Below are positions 45,643 to 54,518 of a DNA stretch of 64,000 nucleotides, piece after piece. The position numbers were made by a program, and so were the translations under genes. The stretch comes from Achromobacter spanius (GTDB lineage Bacteria; Pseudomonadota; Gammaproteobacteria; Burkholderiales; Burkholderiaceae_B). The stretch spans positions 5,084,001-5,148,000 of the forward strand of contig NZ_CP034689.1 in the NCBI RefSeq assembly GCF_003994415.1. Reading direction: 5' to 3'. The notes under the pieces were generated by a model. It had not been told where the DNA came from. It saw nothing but the letters and a program-made list of their open reading frames with translations, and ran no database searches. How positions within the stretch are numbered: the first letter of the stretch is position 1; every line of letters begins with the position of its first letter.

Positions 45643-46833
45643 TTACTCGGGAGCTTGCATGCCCAGCGCGGCGGCCACGCGGGCGGCGTCGCTGCGGGCC
45701 TCATCCAACGTGGGCGCCACGATGGTGATGTGACCCATCTTGCGACCCCGACGCGCGTCATGCTTGCCGTACAAGTGCAGCTTGGCGGTGGGCACCGCCA
45801 GCGCGGCGGCCCAGTCGGGTTCGCGCTGGGTGGTGGCCGTGGCCGATTCGTACCAGATGTCGCCCAGAATGTTCAGCATGACGGCGGGCGCCAGCAGCGC
45901 CGTGCCGCCCAAGGGCAAGCCGGCCATCGCGCGCGCCTGCTGTTCGAACTGGCTGGTGACGCAGGCATTCATCGTGTAATGGCCGCTGTTGTGCGGGCGC
46001 GGCGCGATCTCGTTGACGATCAGGCTGCCGTCCTTCAACACAAAGAACTCCACGCACAGCACGCCGTGGTAGCCCAGGCCTTGCGCAATGGACTGCGCCG
46101 CCTCGGTGGCGCGGGCCTGCCGTTCGGCATGGGCCGCGTCCGACTGCACGGGCGCCGCCGTCGACACGGCCAGGATGCCGTCGCGATGCACGTTGCGCGC
46201 CACCGGGAACACCACGCTGGCGCCATCGAAACCGCGCGCCAGCACCACCGAGATTTCATAATCCAGCGGCATCAACGCTTCCAGCACGCAAGCCACGCCG
46301 CCGAACTCCGCAAAGGCGGCCAGCGCTTCGTCGCGCGTGCTGATGCGGGCCTGGCCCTTGCCGTCATAGCCCAGGCGGGCCACTTTCAGAATGCCGGGAA
46401 ACAAGGCGTCGGGTGCGGCGCGCAGGTCCGCTTCGCTGCGGATGGCGGCGTGCGGCGCAACGGGAATGCCTTGCGCGGCGATGAAGGTCTTTTCGGCGAT
46501 ACGGTCCTGCACGATGGCCACGGCGTCGGCGGCCGGGCTCACGCGGCAGCGCGTGGCCAGCGTGCGCAGGCTGTCGGCGGGTACGTTCTCAAATTCGGTG
46601 GTGACGGCCTGACAGGTCTGGGCCAAGCGGGCCAAGCCGGCTTCGTCGTCGTAGGCCGCCTGGATGTGCAGGTCGGCCACCATGCCGGCGGGGCATTCGT
46701 CAGCCGGGTCCAGCACGGCGACCTTGTAGCCCAGGCTTTGCGCCGCGTGGCAGAACATGCGGCCCAGTTGGCCGCCGCCCAGCAAACCCAGCCAGCCGCC
46801 GGGAGCAATCATGAAGGAAGTAGCTTGGCTCAT
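45643..46833 (-). CDS. purK: 5-(carboxyamino)imidazole ribonucleotide synthase
   Basis: A 396-residue ATP-grasp enzyme of purine synthesis that carboxylates AIR to N5-CAIR. The N-terminal LGLLGGGQLGRMFCHAAQSL, the ATP-grasp core LKVARLGYDGKGQARI and the metal/ATP segment NEIAPRPHNSGHYTMNA are all present. ATG 46833 overlaps the purE stop (ATGA), so the two are translationally coupled, and the longer frame upstream was rejected. Order purE-purK-sua5 on one strand. Confidence 0.95.
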   Translation of the reverse strand: MSQATSFMIAPGGWLGLLGGGQLGRMFCHAAQSLGYKVAVLDPADECPAGMVADLHIQAAYDDEAGLARLAQTCQAVTTEFENVPADSLRTLATRCRVSPAADAVAIVQDRIAEKTFIAAQGIPVAPHAAIRSEADLRAAPDALFPGILKVARLGYDGKGQARISTRDEALAAFAEFGGVACVLEALMPLDYEISVVLARGFDGASVVFPVARNVHRDGILAVSTAAPVQSDAAHAERQARATEAAQSIAQGLGYHGVLCVEFFVLKDGSLIVNEIAPRPHNSGHYTMNACVTSQFEQQARAMAGLPLGGTALLAPAVMLNILGDIWYESATATTQREPDWAAALAVPTAKLHLYGKHDARRGRKMGHITIVAPTLDEARSDAARVAAALGMQAPE

Positions 46834-47360
46834 ACGATCGACGCCTCGGGCGGAACCTTCATGTCGCGCGCGGCTTGCGTCTGGCGCGCGCGGAAAGCCA
46901 CCAGCTTCTGATGCAGGCCCGCGTCGGTGCCGGCCAGCGTGGCAATCACGTGCAGCGCCGCGTTGGCCGCGCCGGCTTCGCCGATGGCGAATGTGGCCAC
47001 GGGCACGCCCTTGGGCATCTGCACGATGGACAGCAGCGAATCTTCGCCGCGCAGGTATTTGGACGGCACCGGCACGCCAAACACCGGCACTTCGGTCAAC
47101 GCCGCCATCATGCCGGGCAAGTGGGCCGCGCCACCCGCGCCAGCGATGATGCCGCGCAAGCCACGGGCATGCGCGGCCGCGCCGTACTCGGCCATGTCCT
47201 GCGGCATGCGATGCGCGGAAATCACGCGCGCCTCGTAAGCCACGCCGAAATCCTCCAGCATGGTCACCGCGTGCTTCATGACCTCCCAATCGCTGGAAGA
47301 TCCCATAATCACGCCCACCACGGGGGTGGCCTCTGCCGCTGCGGAAGTCTTGGCTGTCAT
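46830..47360 (-). CDS. purE: N5-CAIR mutase
   Basis: A 176-residue class I PurE that converts N5-CAIR to CAIR. Conserved GVIMGSSSDWEVMKHAVTML, the SAHRMPQDM catalytic-His segment, IIAGAGGAAHLPGM and PVPSKYLRGEDSLLSIVQMP are present. The N-terminal 12 residues are a short Ala/Thr extension. It overlaps purK by four bases. Confidence 0.95.
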   Translation of the reverse strand: MTAKTSAAAEATPVVGVIMGSSSDWEVMKHAVTMLEDFGVAYEARVISAHRMPQDMAEYGAAAHARGLRGIIAGAGGAAHLPGMMAALTEVPVFGVPVPSKYLRGEDSLLSIVQMPKGVPVATFAIGEAGAANAALHVIATLAGTDAGLHQKLVAFRARQTQAARDMKVPPEASIV

Positions 47361-47465
47361 AACCGGTGTCGAAAAGGTAAGACCGCGGACATCTGCCCGC
47401 GGAATGTCAAAGGGCCGCGGAGCCAGTCCGCGAAACCCAGTATTTTACCCGGCGCGCGGGCGAAG

Positions 47466-48038
47466 CTAGCGCGCGGCCGGTGACGACAGCCACAGATAGC
47501 TGTCGGGGTTGTCCGGGCAAGGCCCAAAACCGCATTCCAGCGTGGTGCCGCCAACGTTGGCCAGCGTCATGATGAAAAACAGGGCCATGACGGCGACGCC
47601 CAGCACCGACACCGGTTTTTTCAGCATGCTGTCGCCCCATTTGCGGTCAACCGTCTGCATCAGGATGCAGAAAACGATAATGGCGCAGAAGGCGATGAAG
47701 GCCCAAGTGTAGAAGTGCATGCCCAGGAACGGCGAGCCATAGCCGGGGTCGCCCGGCGCCATGTGCAGCAGCACTTGCCGGCCCGACGCCAACATACCCC
47801 CCAGCGACGCCGCGATGCTCATGGCGTAGTGCATGGGCGATGGCCCCAAGCGCATGTTCAGCAAGAAGCCCACCCCGGCAAGGATCAGCGCCACGCGCTG
47901 CAACAGGCATAGCGGGCACGGCAGTTCGCCATAGATGAACTGCCAGGCGAAGGCCATGCCCAGGATGCCGGTAATGCCCAGTAGCGCCAGGCCGTTCAAC
48001 ACGCGCGAACCGCGCGCCGGATTGCGGGAAAAGATCAT
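47466..48038 (-). CDS. DsbB-family disulfide bond formation protein
   Basis: A 190-residue membrane protein with four to five helices. The quinone-linked CPLC motif (C41, C44) at the start of TM2 is conserved, with LLQRVAL after it. The periplasmic loop that in DsbB carries the second cysteine pair (here about residues 92-108) has no Cys; instead a C-terminal periplasmic-type segment has ECGFGPCPDNP. The gene is 10 bases after a DUF5993 gene, a pairing seen in other beta-proteobacteria. Oxidation of DsbA or a specialised partner is the likely role; the altered cysteine layout makes the partner uncertain. Confidence 0.85.
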   Translation of the reverse strand: MIFSRNPARGSRVLNGLALLGITGILGMAFAWQFIYGELPCPLCLLQRVALILAGVGFLLNMRLGPSPMHYAMSIAASLGGMLASGRQVLLHMAPGDPGYGSPFLGMHFYTWAFIAFCAIIVFCILMQTVDRKWGDSMLKKPVSVLGVAVMALFFIMTLANVGGTTLECGFGPCPDNPDSYLWLSSPAAR

Positions 48039-48048
48039 CGTCCGGCCT

Positions 48049-48207
48049 TTACAGCGACAACGTCAGGGGCGTGTTCATGTGGTGCACGCACCAGGCGGCG
48101 AAAATCGCCAGCGTCAGCAGCCAGAAGGTCACGCAGGGGCGGCGCTTGCCAAGCACACCGAACCACACGGCGACCAGTCCGGTCAGAAAGGGCAACATCA
48201 TGATCAT
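48049..48207 (-). CDS. DUF5993 small membrane protein
   Basis: A 52-residue protein (MIMMLPFLTGLVAVWFGVLG, then KRRPCVTFWLLTLAIFAAWC, ending MNTPLTLSL) with two hydrophobic helices and two cysteines. It matches the DUF5993 pattern found next to DsbB-family genes. AGGAG lies 8 bases before ATG 48207; a second ATG is two codons on. Its TAA is 10 bases before the DsbB-like start. The function is unknown; a helper of the oxidase is a reasonable guess. Confidence 0.8.
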   Translation of the reverse strand: MIMMLPFLTGLVAVWFGVLGKRRPCVTFWLLTLAIFAAWCVHHMNTPLTLSL

Positions 48208-48327
48208 GCGGAAGGCTCCTGTCGGCGCGACGCCCTGCTAAGCAGCCGACGAGTATAGCGTAACAATCCGACATACTTGCTATCGAAAGCCCTGATGCGC
48301 GCGGCGCCGGCTTATGCCTTGAGGGCA

Positions 48328-48360
48328 TAAAAAAACCCGCTCAATAGGCATGAGCGGGTT
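48328..48360 (-). terminator. Rho-independent terminator of purC
   Basis: On the minus strand AACCCGCTCA/TGAGCGGGTT forms a 10-bp stem with a 7-base loop followed by TTTTT. It lies 36 bases downstream of the purC stop. Confidence 0.93.
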
Positions 48361-48395
48361 GTGTCGACCACGACGGCCTGATGCGGCAAGGCAGA

Positions 48396-49277
48396 TCAGG
48401 CGATCAGGCGGTCCAGCGCTTCGCGGTACTTGGCGGCCGTCTTTTCCAGCACGTCTTGCGGCAGGCGCGGGGCGGGCGGGGTCTTGTCCCAGGTTTGGGT
48501 TTCAAGCCAGTCGCGCACGAATTGCTTGTCGAACGACGGGGGGCTGATGCCCACGCGGTAGCCGTCGGCGGGCCAGAAACGCGAAGAATCAGGCGTCAGC
48601 ACTTCGTCCATCAAGTGCAGCGTGCCGTTGTCGTCCAGGCCGAATTCGAACTTGGTGTCGGCAATGATGATGCCCTTGGTGGCCGCGAACTTGGCGGCTT
48701 CCGTGTACAGCTTGAGCGTGACGTCGCGGATGCGCTCGGCCATTTCCTGGCCGACTTCCTTGACCACATGCGCAAAATCCACGTTTTCGTCGTGCATGCC
48801 GAATTCGGCCTTGGCGGCGGGCGTGAAGATGGGTTCGGGCAACTGGCTGGCCTGTTGCAGGCCGGCGGGCAGTTGGATGCCGCAGACGGCGCCGGTGGCC
48901 TGGTAGTCCTTCCAGCCGGAACCGATCAGGTAGCCGCGGGCAACCGCTTCCACCAGAATCGGCTTCAGGCGCTTGACCACGACGGCGCGACCGCGCACCT
49001 GGTCAACTTCGTCGGGGGCCACCACGTCTTCGGGCTTCACGCCCGTGGAGTGGTTCGGCAGGATGTGGGCCAGCTTCTGCAACCAGAATTCGGTCAGCTC
49101 GGTCAGCACCTGTCCCTTGCCGGGAATGGGGTCGTCAAGGATCACGTCGAACGCGGAGATACGATCCGACGCGACGATCAGCAACTTGTCGTCGCCCACC
49201 GCGTACATATCGCGCACCTTACCGCGGCCCAGCAGCGGCAAGGACTTGATGCTGGATTGATGCAAAGCAGAAGTCAC
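48396..49277 (-). CDS. purC: SAICAR synthetase
   Basis: A 293-residue enzyme that joins aspartate to CAIR in purine synthesis. Conserved LLGRGKVRDMYAVGDDKLLI, VASDRISAFDVILDDPIPGK, RGYLIGSGWKDYQATGAVCG and DEVLTPDSSRFWP are of the longer (about 300-residue) PurC type seen in beta-proteobacteria and yeast. It has its own terminator. It lies near purE/purK but is separated from them by the dsbB-like pair and its own terminator. Confidence 0.95.
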   Translation of the reverse strand: MTSALHQSSIKSLPLLGRGKVRDMYAVGDDKLLIVASDRISAFDVILDDPIPGKGQVLTELTEFWLQKLAHILPNHSTGVKPEDVVAPDEVDQVRGRAVVVKRLKPILVEAVARGYLIGSGWKDYQATGAVCGIQLPAGLQQASQLPEPIFTPAAKAEFGMHDENVDFAHVVKEVGQEMAERIRDVTLKLYTEAAKFAATKGIIIADTKFEFGLDDNGTLHLMDEVLTPDSSRFWPADGYRVGISPPSFDKQFVRDWLETQTWDKTPPAPRLPQDVLEKTAAKYREALDRLIA

Positions 49278-49518
49278 GGGAATGGCCTATGGCAAAAATG
49301 AAGATTCCCGCCACGGGCGAGCGCCAGGGCGGGAAGTAGAACGAAATCGGAACCTGCGCAAAAGGCGGCATGGCCTCTGCAAGACGCATAGATTACTGCA
49401 AATAAGCCTGTCTTGCCGGGCGGCGGGGGCCGGGTTAGGCTCTGATTTCCGACACACAATTCGCGCCGGCCGCCTTGGGGCGTCACGGCGCAGACCTTAC
49501 GCCCGGAGACAAAGTCGT

Positions 49519-49974
49519 ATGCAGGAAGCTTCCCTCAAACGCCCGCCCGCCGTCGACGCGCAGGTACACCTGACTGGCGGTTGCCAGTGCGGCGCGATCC
49601 GTTACGCCGTTACCGACGAGCCCATCACCGCCGCCACCTGTCATTGCCGCGACTGCCAATATTCCAGCGGCGGCGCCCCGGCCCATGCGTTGATCTTCCC
49701 CGCCGGCTCGGTGACGATGCTGCGCGGCCAGGCCAAGGAACACCGCTACAAGGGCGATTCCGGGCACACCGTCATGCGCAGCTTTTGCGCCGCCTGTGGC
49801 ACGCCGCTGTTCGGCGGCTCGGAAGGCATGGGATACGAAGTGGTGCGCGCGGGCTCGCTGGACGACCCCGAAGCCTTTCACGCCAAGGCCAGCCTGTGGA
49901 CCAGTTCGGCGCCGTCCTGGCACCACGTGGACCGCAGCGTGCCGCACTTCCCGCAAAACTCGCCGCCCGCCTGA
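49519..49974 (+). CDS. GFA/CENP-V family zinc protein
   Basis: A 151-residue protein with the glutathione-dependent formaldehyde-activating-type zinc pattern: C22-x-C24, C41-x-C43-x2-C46 and C90-x2-C93. Surrounding residues TGGCQCGAIRYAV, TCHCRDCQYSSGGAPAH and SFCAACGTPLFGG are typical. Activity in most members is unknown. It is monocistronic, with GGAG 10 bases before the ATG, and is followed by a terminator shared with fba. Confidence 0.88.
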   Translation: MQEASLKRPPAVDAQVHLTGGCQCGAIRYAVTDEPITAATCHCRDCQYSSGGAPAHALIFPAGSVTMLRGQAKEHRYKGDSGHTVMRSFCAACGTPLFGGSEGMGYEVVRAGSLDDPEAFHAKASLWTSSAPSWHHVDRSVPHFPQNSPPA

Positions 49975-50041
49975 CGCGCGGGGCTGACGCGCGGGGCTGA
50001 CGCGGCCAGCCGATACGCCCGTCTTGGCAGCCGGCCAAAAC

Positions 50042-50076
50042 AAAGGGGTGGGTCCATGACGGACCCGCCCCTTTTT
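50042..50076. terminator. Bidirectional rho-independent terminator (GFA gene and fba)
   Basis: AAAGGGGTGGGTCC and GGACCCGCCCCTTTTT form an 11-bp stem with one mismatch and a 5-base loop. A T-run follows on the plus strand and AAA precedes, giving a short T-run on the minus strand. It lies between the two convergent stops. Confidence 0.85.
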
Positions 50077-50113
50077 GCTACCCCGGCGCCCCCGAAGGCG
50101 GCGCTGGATAGGC

Positions 50114-51178
50114 TTACTGCACCACTTGCGACAGCTTGCCCGAGGCGTACTGCGCGGCGATTTCGGTCAGCGGCAGCGCCTTGATCTTGCTGGCGTTGCC
50201 GGCCGTGCCGAATTCCGTGTAGCGAGCCACACAGATCGCCTTGGCGGCGGCGCGGGCGGGCTTCAGGTATTCGCGCGGGTCGAACTTTTCGGGGTTCTCG
50301 GCGAAGAAGCGGCGAATCGCGCCGGTCATGGCCAGACGAATATCGGTGTCGATATTGATCTTGCGCACGCCGTACTTGATGGCTTCCTGGATTTCCTCGA
50401 CCGGCACGCCGTAGGTTTCCTTCATGTTGCCGCCGAATTCACGGATCTCGGCCAGCAGTTCCTGCGGCACGCTGGAGCTGCCGTGCATCACCAGGTGGGT
50501 GTTGGGCAGGCGGGCGTGGATTTCCTTGATGCGGGAAATCGACAGGATGTCGCCGGTGGGCTTGCGCGTGAACTTGTAGGCGCCGTGGCTGGTGCCGATG
50601 GCAATCGCCAGCGCGTCCAACTGGGTGCGGCGCACGAAGTCGGCGGCTTGTTCCGGATCGGTCAGCAGCTGATCCATGGTCAGCTTGCCGTCGGCGCCGT
50701 GGCCGTCTTCCTTGTCGCCTTCCATGGTTTCCAGGGAACCCAGGCAGCCGAGTTCGCCTTCAACCGTCACGCCCAGCTTGTGGGCAACGTCCACCACCTT
50801 CTTGGTGACTTCGACGTTGTAGTCGTAGTCGGCAATGGTCTTGCCGTCTTCTTTCAGCGAACCGTCCATCATCACGCTGGAGAAACCGAGGTCGATGGCA
50901 CCTTGGCAGACCTTGGGCGACTGGCCGTGATCCTGGTGCATGACGACGGGAATGTGCGGATAGGATTCCACGGCGGCCTGGATCAGGTGCTTCAGGAAGC
51001 CTTCGCCCGCATATTTGCGCGCGCCGGCCGAAGCTTGCATGATCACCGGGCTATCGGTCTCCGCAGCGGCTTCCATGATGGCCTGAACCTGTTCCAGGTT
51101 ATTGACGTTGAAAGCCGGAATGCCGTAGCCGTTCTCGGCGGCGTGGTCGAGCAACTGGCGCATGGAGACTAGGGCCAT
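50114..51178 (-). CDS. fba: Class II fructose-1,6-bisphosphate aldolase
   Basis: A 354-residue zinc aldolase of the Calvin-cycle/FbaA-B type. The metal-binding HQDHGQ loop (near residue 81), the EGELGCLGSLE segment, GTSHGAYKF with the second His set, VMHGSSSVP and NIDTDIRLAMTGAIR are conserved. It cleaves fructose bisphosphate in gluconeogenesis/glycolysis. GGAGGACC precedes the ATG. A 234-base gap separates it from the amidase operon. Confidence 0.95.
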   Translation of the reverse strand: MALVSMRQLLDHAAENGYGIPAFNVNNLEQVQAIMEAAAETDSPVIMQASAGARKYAGEGFLKHLIQAAVESYPHIPVVMHQDHGQSPKVCQGAIDLGFSSVMMDGSLKEDGKTIADYDYNVEVTKKVVDVAHKLGVTVEGELGCLGSLETMEGDKEDGHGADGKLTMDQLLTDPEQAADFVRRTQLDALAIAIGTSHGAYKFTRKPTGDILSISRIKEIHARLPNTHLVMHGSSSVPQELLAEIREFGGNMKETYGVPVEEIQEAIKYGVRKINIDTDIRLAMTGAIRRFFAENPEKFDPREYLKPARAAAKAICVARYTEFGTAGNASKIKALPLTEIAAQYASGKLSQVVQ

Positions 51179-51346
51179 GAGTGGTCCTCCTATGTACTGT
51201 CTATTGAAATGGTTGAAGCCTTGCTGAATGGGGTGATTTTACGGGGGAATCGCTGAAAGGTCTTGCAACCGGCGGTATCCGGTCCATTCAGCCGATGGCA
51301 GGCCGCTTCGAGCCCCGCGCGGGTCGACCGGAAGCATGATGGACAA

Positions 51347-51366
51347 GGGGCGGCCAAAGCCGCCCC
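51347..51366. terminator. GC-rich hairpin after the amidase gene
   Basis: GGGGCGGC-CAAA-GCCGCCCC is a perfect 8-bp stem 47 bases downstream of the amidase stop. No T-run follows on either strand, so it may be a weak or rho-assisted terminator or just an mRNA 3'-end structure. Confidence 0.4.
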
Positions 51367-51412
51367 GACGCGCGAAACTCCTGCCTAGGGGGCTGATCCC
51401 CCGGGCCGTCCG

Positions 51413-52852
51413 TTAGACAGCATGCGGCACGGCGATGCGTCCCGCCCAGGGCTGGGCCGTTTCCAGTTGGGCCGACAAGGCCAGCACCACGGCTTCGTCG
51501 CCATAGCGCCCCACCACCTGTACGCCCACCGGCAGACCCGCATCAGTCCAGACCAGCGGCAAGCTGGCGGCCGGCTGGCCCGACGCATTGAACGCCGCCG
51601 AGAACGTGCCATAGGTGGCGACCTTGCGGCGGAAGTCCAGGAACGAACCGTGGGCCGTGGACAACTCGCCCAGCTTTAACGGCAGTTGCGTCAGCGAGGG
51701 CGACAGGATGGCGTCGTAGCCCTGCATATAGCTGTCAAGGATGCGGCCGATGGCGTGGAAACGATTCACGCTGCCGATGTACTGCGCGGCCGGCAGTGAT
51801 TTGCCATATTCGTAGCCCTGGCGCAGCACGGGTTCCAGATCATCGTCGTTCAAGGACTGGCCGGTCAGGCCCAGCCGCGTGTCCACCGACAGCACGATGT
51901 TGCCGGCCAGCACATTGGCGTGGGCCTGCACGAAGGCGTCGTACTCGATGTCCGGTGGCGTGCCGTCCACGACCTCGTGGCCCAGCTCCCGGCACAGCGC
52001 CGCCGCCCGCTCGACAGCGGCAACGCACTCGGGCGCCACGGCCACGCCATTGAAGGCGCTGCGCCACACCACGATGCGCATCTTGCGCGGCGGCTTGGCC
52101 AGCAAGTCCAGATATGACCCCGGGGCGGCGGGCGCTGCGTAGGGCGCGCCCGGCTCCGGCGCGCTGATGGCATCCAGCGCGGCCGCCGTGTCGCGCACCG
52201 AACGCGACAGCACACCATCGGTCGCCAGGCCGCCCCAGCCTTCGCCACGCAGCGGCCCCATGGGCACGCGACCGCGCGACACCTTCAGCCCATACACGCC
52301 ACAAGCCGCGGCCGGAATCCGGATGGATCCCCCGCCGTCGCTGCCGTGGGCCAAGGGCACGATACCCGCCGCCACCGCCGCCGCCGCGCCGCCGCTGGAG
52401 CCGCCGGTCGAGCGCGTCGGGTCCCAGGGGTTGCGGGTGGGGCCGCCATTGCGCGCGGCCTCGGTGGTGGGCGCCATGCAGAATTCGGGCACGGTGGTGC
52501 GCGCGAACGGAATCAGGCCGGCGGCTTCAAAGCGGTCGGCCAGGGTGGCGTTACGGGCATAGCGCGTGTCGTTCAGCAGGCGGGAGCCCAGGCTGGACGG
52601 AAAGCGCGTGTGCGCCAGCCCGGAATCCTTCAGCAGGAACGGGATCGCGCCAAACACACCCCGGGCTTGCCAGGCGCGCGCCACGTCCAGCGATTCTTCA
52701 TAGCGCTCGTAACAGAGCGCATTCATGGCTGGCGCTCGTTCTTGCGCCAGCTTGATGGCGCAGGCCATCAGGTCTTCGGGGCTGACTTCGCGCCTTGCCA
52801 ACAAGTCGGCCAGCGCCAGCCCGTCCAGCGCCTGATACTCGGTGTCACGCAT
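51413..52852 (-). CDS. Amidase signature family protein
   Basis: A 479-residue amidase with the complete Ser-cisSer-Lys triad: K75 (PFLLKDSG), S152 (STGGSSGG) and S176 (GSDGGGSIRIP). The GGSSGG and GGGSIRIPA spacing of 24 residues is canonical. It hydrolyses carboxamides; the substrate is unknown. Its start overlaps the fused ABC ATPase stop by 8 bases, so it is the last gene of the peptide/amide uptake operon and probably acts on the imported compound. Confidence 0.92.
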   Translation of the reverse strand: MRDTEYQALDGLALADLLARREVSPEDLMACAIKLAQERAPAMNALCYERYEESLDVARAWQARGVFGAIPFLLKDSGLAHTRFPSSLGSRLLNDTRYARNATLADRFEAAGLIPFARTTVPEFCMAPTTEAARNGGPTRNPWDPTRSTGGSSGGAAAAVAAGIVPLAHGSDGGGSIRIPAAACGVYGLKVSRGRVPMGPLRGEGWGGLATDGVLSRSVRDTAAALDAISAPEPGAPYAAPAAPGSYLDLLAKPPRKMRIVVWRSAFNGVAVAPECVAAVERAAALCRELGHEVVDGTPPDIEYDAFVQAHANVLAGNIVLSVDTRLGLTGQSLNDDDLEPVLRQGYEYGKSLPAAQYIGSVNRFHAIGRILDSYMQGYDAILSPSLTQLPLKLGELSTAHGSFLDFRRKVATYGTFSAAFNASGQPAASLPLVWTDAGLPVGVQVVGRYGDEAVVLALSAQLETAQPWAGRIAVPHAV

Positions 52853-54518
52853 ACTGCTTGCTCCTTGAGGGGTCTGACAGCGCTTCCAGATCGGGTTTGT
52901 TCCAGGCCTTGCCCGGCACCGATTCGATCAGGCGGCGCGTGTATTCATGTTGCGGGTGATAGAAAATGGTGGCCGCGCGTTCCAACTCCACCAGTTGCCC
53001 TTGGCGCATCACGGCGATGCGGTCGCAGATTTGAGCCGCCACGCGCAGGTCGTGGGTGATGAACAGCACGGACAGGTCGAACTGCCCGCTCACGGTCTTG
53101 AGCAGGTCCAGCACCTGGGCCTGAATGGACACATCCAGCGCCGACACCGCTTCGTCCGCCACCAGCAGCCGGGGCTTCAAGGCCAGGGCGCGGGCGATGC
53201 CCACGCGCTGACGCTGCCCACCAGAGAATTGATGCGGATAGCGGTCGCCGGCGTCTCCACCCAAACCCACCAGTTCCAACAATTCACGCGCGTCGCGCAG
53301 TGCGGTCTTGCGGCTTGCGCCAAAGGCGATGGGGCCTTGCGCCACGGCCTCGATCACGCGGTGGCGCGGGTTCAACGATGCGTAAGGGTCTTGGAACACC
53401 ATCTGGATCTGGCGGCGATACGGGCGGAAGTCGCGTGGCTTCATGCCGACAAGTTCCTGGCCCTCCATGCGTACGCTGCCGCTGTCGGGTGAAATCAAGC
53501 CGATCAACGTACGGCCCAAGGTGGACTTGCCCGAACCAGACTCCCCCACCAGGCCTAGCGTTTCGCCCTGCCGGATCTCCAGCGAGATATCGCGCAATGC
53601 ATCGACCCGGCGCCCGCCCGTGGCAAAGGTCTTGCACAGCTTGTCCACCACCATCAGCGCGGGCGCCGCGCCGGCCTCTTCCTTGCCCTGGGGCTTGTGC
53701 GGCACGGCGGCTATCAACTGGCGCGTATAGGGATGCTGTGGGCGGTTCAGGATATCTTGGGCAGCGCCCGCCTCCACCACCGCGCCCTTGCGCATGACGA
53801 CGATGCGGTCGGCAATGTCGGCCACCACGCCAAAATCGTGAGTGATGAAGATGACGCCGATGCCCATGCGCCGTTGGATGTCCTTGATCAGACCCAGAAT
53901 CTGCGCCTGCGTCGTGACATCCAGCGCGGTCGTGGGTTCATCGGCGATCAGCACGTCGGGCTCCAGCGCCAGCGCCATTGCGATCACCACGCGTTGCCGC
54001 TGCCCGCCTGACAACTGGAACGGAAAGGCGTCGATCATGGCGGCGGGATCCGGCAGCAACACCTGCTCGAACAATTCCAGCACGCGTTGCTTGCGCGCCG
54101 CGACGCTGAGCGTGGTGTGACGTTCAAGCACTTCGTCCACCTGCCGGCCCACACGCATGATGGGGTTGAGCGCGGTCATGGGTTCCTGGAACACCATGCC
54201 GAACGACTTGCCGCGCAAGCCGTACCAGTCGGTGGCTGACAAGCCGACCAGGTCGCGCCCGCCGTACAGGATCTGCCCCTGCGTGACGCTGAGTTGGCCG
54301 GCTGGCAGCAGGCCCATGATGGCGTGCGCCGTCACGGATTTGCCCGAACCGGATTCCCCCACCACGCACAGGATCTCGTTGCGGTTGACGGTGTAGGACA
54401 CGTCCTGCACCACGGTCGGTCCGCCGTGCGCAGCCGTTACGCTGAGCCCGCGGATGTCCAGCAGCGCGCTGGCGGCGTTGGAAGTCGTCCCAGCGGCCTT
54501 CGTGTAGTCGGTACCCAT
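52845..54518 (-). CDS. Fused dipeptide/oligopeptide ABC ATP-binding protein
   Basis: A 557-residue protein with two complete ATPase domains in tandem (DppD-like then DppF-like; GsiA/YejF layout). Domain 1 has Walker A GESGSGKSV near residue 54, LSGGQRQRVVIAMAL and Walker B VLIADEPTTALD. Domain 2 has GESGSGKST near 325, FSGGQRQRVGIARAL and LLVADEAVSALD. It energises the two permeases encoded just upstream. The start overlaps the permease stop by one base (TAATG). Confidence 0.94.
   Translation of the reverse strand: MGTDYTKAAGTTSNAASALLDIRGLSVTAAHGGPTVVQDVSYTVNRNEILCVVGESGSGKSVTAHAIMGLLPAGQLSVTQGQILYGGRDLVGLSATDWYGLRGKSFGMVFQEPMTALNPIMRVGRQVDEVLERHTTLSVAARKQRVLELFEQVLLPDPAAMIDAFPFQLSGGQRQRVVIAMALALEPDVLIADEPTTALDVTTQAQILGLIKDIQRRMGIGVIFITHDFGVVADIADRIVVMRKGAVVEAGAAQDILNRPQHPYTRQLIAAVPHKPQGKEEAGAAPALMVVDKLCKTFATGGRRVDALRDISLEIRQGETLGLVGESGSGKSTLGRTLIGLISPDSGSVRMEGQELVGMKPRDFRPYRRQIQMVFQDPYASLNPRHRVIEAVAQGPIAFGASRKTALRDARELLELVGLGGDAGDRYPHQFSGGQRQRVGIARALALKPRLLVADEAVSALDVSIQAQVLDLLKTVSGQFDLSVLFITHDLRVAAQICDRIAVMRQGQLVELERAATIFYHPQHEYTRRLIESVPGKAWNKPDLEALSDPSRSKQYA

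Noticed and set aside
45265..46911. 548-codon frame antisense to sua5-type gene and purK
   Set aside because: Both overlapped genes are conserved housekeeping genes; the antisense product is low complexity.
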